A stretch of 6,137 nucleotides of DNA from JBDKGD01 sp964645125 (lineage in GTDB: Bacteria; Patescibacteriota; Minisyncoccia; UBA6257; 2-01-FULL-56-20), in NCBI GenBank assembly GCA_964645125.1, contig CAZXZC010000034.1, positions 1 through 6,137 on the forward strand, in the 5' to 3' direction. Below, piece by piece: positions 5,412 to 6,137 of this stretch. The notes under the pieces are model-generated. The model had not been told where the DNA came from, did no database searches, and saw only the letters and a list, made by a program, of their open reading frames with translations. How positions within the stretch are numbered: position 1 is the first letter of the stretch; every line of letters starts with the position of its first letter. The position numbers and the translations under genes were made by a program.

Positions 5412-6026
5412 TCACCACCCTTGGTGGTTTATTGATATTGTGGTTGTCTTGCCGTTGCATGTTTCGGGACTCCAAAGGCCCATTTGGTTTTCCCGTGCCA
5501 CTTTTTCTAATTCTTTGAATTCTTTTTGGTATTGATAGGGGATTTGGTAGGTGTATTCGTGTGCGTAGCCTTGCGCAATGAGTGTTTTGTTTATAAATGT
5601 TCCGTCAGCGAGAAATACGTAGCGCAGCAGTCGACCGTATTTATCGGTATCATCTTGTGTTTCATCTCCTTTGAGTTGTACTTGCCGGTTTGTAAGAAGA
5701 CTTTTTGTGTATTCAGAGGCTTCTTTCCCAAAACACTCCACTGGCTTTCGGGGATCGACGGTTTCGGGGGTGTTGATGCCAAGAAGTCGCACTGTTTTTA
5801 TTTGGTTGTCTATGCGAACTTTTATGGTATCGCCGTCGACAACTTCCGCTACTTCGAAGAATTGTTTATTTGGTGATTGTGTTGCGGTATCGAGCGAGGC
5901 GGTTTGGGCGTTGTGCGGTGTCTCTGGTGTTGATTGTTTCCCCGGTGCTTTGATGTAGCCTCGTTCTATGGCAATTCCAATACAGATGATGAGTATTGCG
6001 GTAAATATTCGGATTCTTTTTTTCAT
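5412..6026 (-). CDS. Membrane-anchored or secreted thermonuclease-like (SNase domain) protein
   Basis: This is a predicted extracytoplasmic Ca2+-dependent nuclease of the staphylococcal nuclease family, 204 residues. A basic start (MKKRIR) and one hydrophobic segment (about 7-20) form a signal anchor or signal peptide without an obvious cleavage box. A Thr/Gln/Pro/Asn-rich linker (about 29-54) follows, then the SNase domain (about 56-190). Active-site equivalents are Asp66 in VVDGDT, Arg80 in VRLLGINTPE, Glu88 at the end of that motif, and Arg132 in DKYGR; these match Asp21, Arg35, Glu43 and Arg87 of the staphylococcal enzyme. Asn85 replaces the calcium ligand Asp40. Cys98 (ECFGKEA) and Cys190 (PETC) are the only cysteines in the domain and could form a disulfide, consistent with export. 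An ATG at 6038 would add four residues, but it lies two bases from the -10 box, so 6026 is preferred. It may degrade external DNA for nucleotides; that role is inferred. Confidence 0.88.
   Translation of the reverse strand: MKKRIRIFTAILIICIGIAIERGYIKAPGKQSTPETPHNAQTASLDTATQSPNKQFFEVAEVVDGDTIKVRIDNQIKTVRLLGINTPETVDPRKPVECFGKEASEYTKSLLTNRQVQLKGDETQDDTDKYGRLLRYVFLADGTFINKTLIAQGYAHEYTYQIPYQYQKEFKELEKVARENQMGLWSPETCNGKTTTISINHQGW
5414..5428. repeat. Small hairpin overlapping the thermonuclease stop codon
   Basis: ACCACC (5414-5419) and GGTGGT (5423-5428) form a 6-bp stem with a three-base loop. It covers the last codons of the minus-strand SNase gene, and its edge includes one base of the TGA. 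It precedes the terminator hairpin by 12 bp. It could stabilise the 3' end of the mRNA, or may simply reflect the codons for His-Gln-Gly-Trp. Confidence 0.35.
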
Positions 6027-6040
6027 GCTCTTATACATCT

Positions 6041-6046
6041 ACTATA
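6041..6046 (-). promoter_or_regulatory. -10 box (TATAGT) for the thermonuclease gene
   Basis: Read on the - strand this is TATAGT, five of six matches to consensus, inside A/T-rich DNA. A transcript starting near 6034 would have about eight bases, ATAAGAGC, before the ATG at 6026; the AAGAG could act as a weak ribosome binding site. No good -35 hexamer lies 16-18 bp upstream. Confidence 0.4.
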
Positions 6047-6074
6047 GCTTTTTTAGAAAATATTTATACTAATC

Positions 6075-6104
6075 TTGACAATTCAGCCGTACTATTAATA
6101 GTAT
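6075..6104 (+). promoter_or_regulatory. Sigma70-type promoter for the gene starting at 6112
   Basis: A perfect -35 TTGACA (6075-6080) is followed after 18 bp by TAGTAT (6099-6104), which keeps the key -10 positions TA and final T. The expected start, six to eight bases downstream, coincides with the ATG at 6112, so the message would be leaderless. It diverges from the thermonuclease gene. Confidence 0.6.
6090..6103. promoter_or_regulatory. 14-bp perfect palindrome TACTATTAATAGTA, candidate operator
   Basis: The two 7-base halves are exact reverse complements around 6096/6097. The palindrome occupies the end of the promoter spacer and all but the last base of the -10 box, the position where a dimeric repressor would block polymerase. 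TACTAT recurs at 6040-6045 over the thermonuclease -10 box, though that match may come only from the -10 sequence itself. Confidence 0.4.
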
Positions 6105-6111
6105 TAGCCTA

Positions 6112-6137
6112 ATGAATATATTTAGCGTCGTGGTTGT
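6112..6137 (+). CDS. Start of a divergent gene, truncated by the window end
   Basis: An ATG at 6112 opens a frame reading MNIFSVVV to the window end. Only eight codons are visible, so nothing can be said of its product beyond a hydrophobic start. It is supported by the promoter just upstream and by the divergent arrangement with the thermonuclease gene; no Shine-Dalgarno is present. Confidence 0.4.

Noticed and set aside
1..6137. CRISPR array, tRNA, rRNA, insertion sequence or defence system
   Set aside because: No regularly spaced repeats, tRNA-like cloverleaf, transposase frame or known defence domain was seen; RadC and an SNase next to each other are not by themselves evidence of defence.

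Overview
The window most likely comes from a Candidate Phyla Radiation (Patescibacteria, Parcubacteria-like) genome. This is inferred from style, not from a marker gene. It carries a secreted protein built of Ig-like modules with a short C-terminal amphipathic helix, compact sugar-phosphate genes with overlapping ends, a transketolase split into two subunits, no clear Shine-Dalgarno sequence ahead of any gene, and promoter boxes placed so that transcripts would start at or very near the ATG. G+C is about 48% in the lines I counted.

Left part (1-986): the C-terminal 302 residues of an exported, beta-rich surface protein, closed by a perfect 40-bp palindrome that looks like a strong bidirectional intrinsic terminator.

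Centre (about 989-4221, + strand): four genes of the non-oxidative pentose phosphate pathway. They are rpiB (ribose-5-phosphate isomerase B), rpe (a divergent ribulose-phosphate 3-epimerase), and the N- and C-terminal subunits of transketolase. rpiB/rpe and tktN/tktC are tightly coupled pairs, and a 111-bp T-rich gap separates the pairs. Together they interconvert ribulose-5-P, ribose-5-P and xylulose-5-P and exchange two-carbon units. No transaldolase is seen here.

Right part (6026-4256, - strand): an N-terminally anchored, probably extracytoplasmic thermonuclease-like (SNase) protein with its own terminator, then radC followed by a 93-residue unrecognised gene six bases downstream. These genes converge on the tkt genes. 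At the right edge a divergent + strand gene begins at 6112; only eight codons are visible. It has a good sigma70-type promoter with a 14-bp palindrome overlapping the -10 box.

Nothing in the window amounts to a clear new system. The most useful leads are the operator-like palindrome at the right edge, the candidate leaderless starts, the active-site deviations in Rpe and TktN, and the small radC-linked gene.
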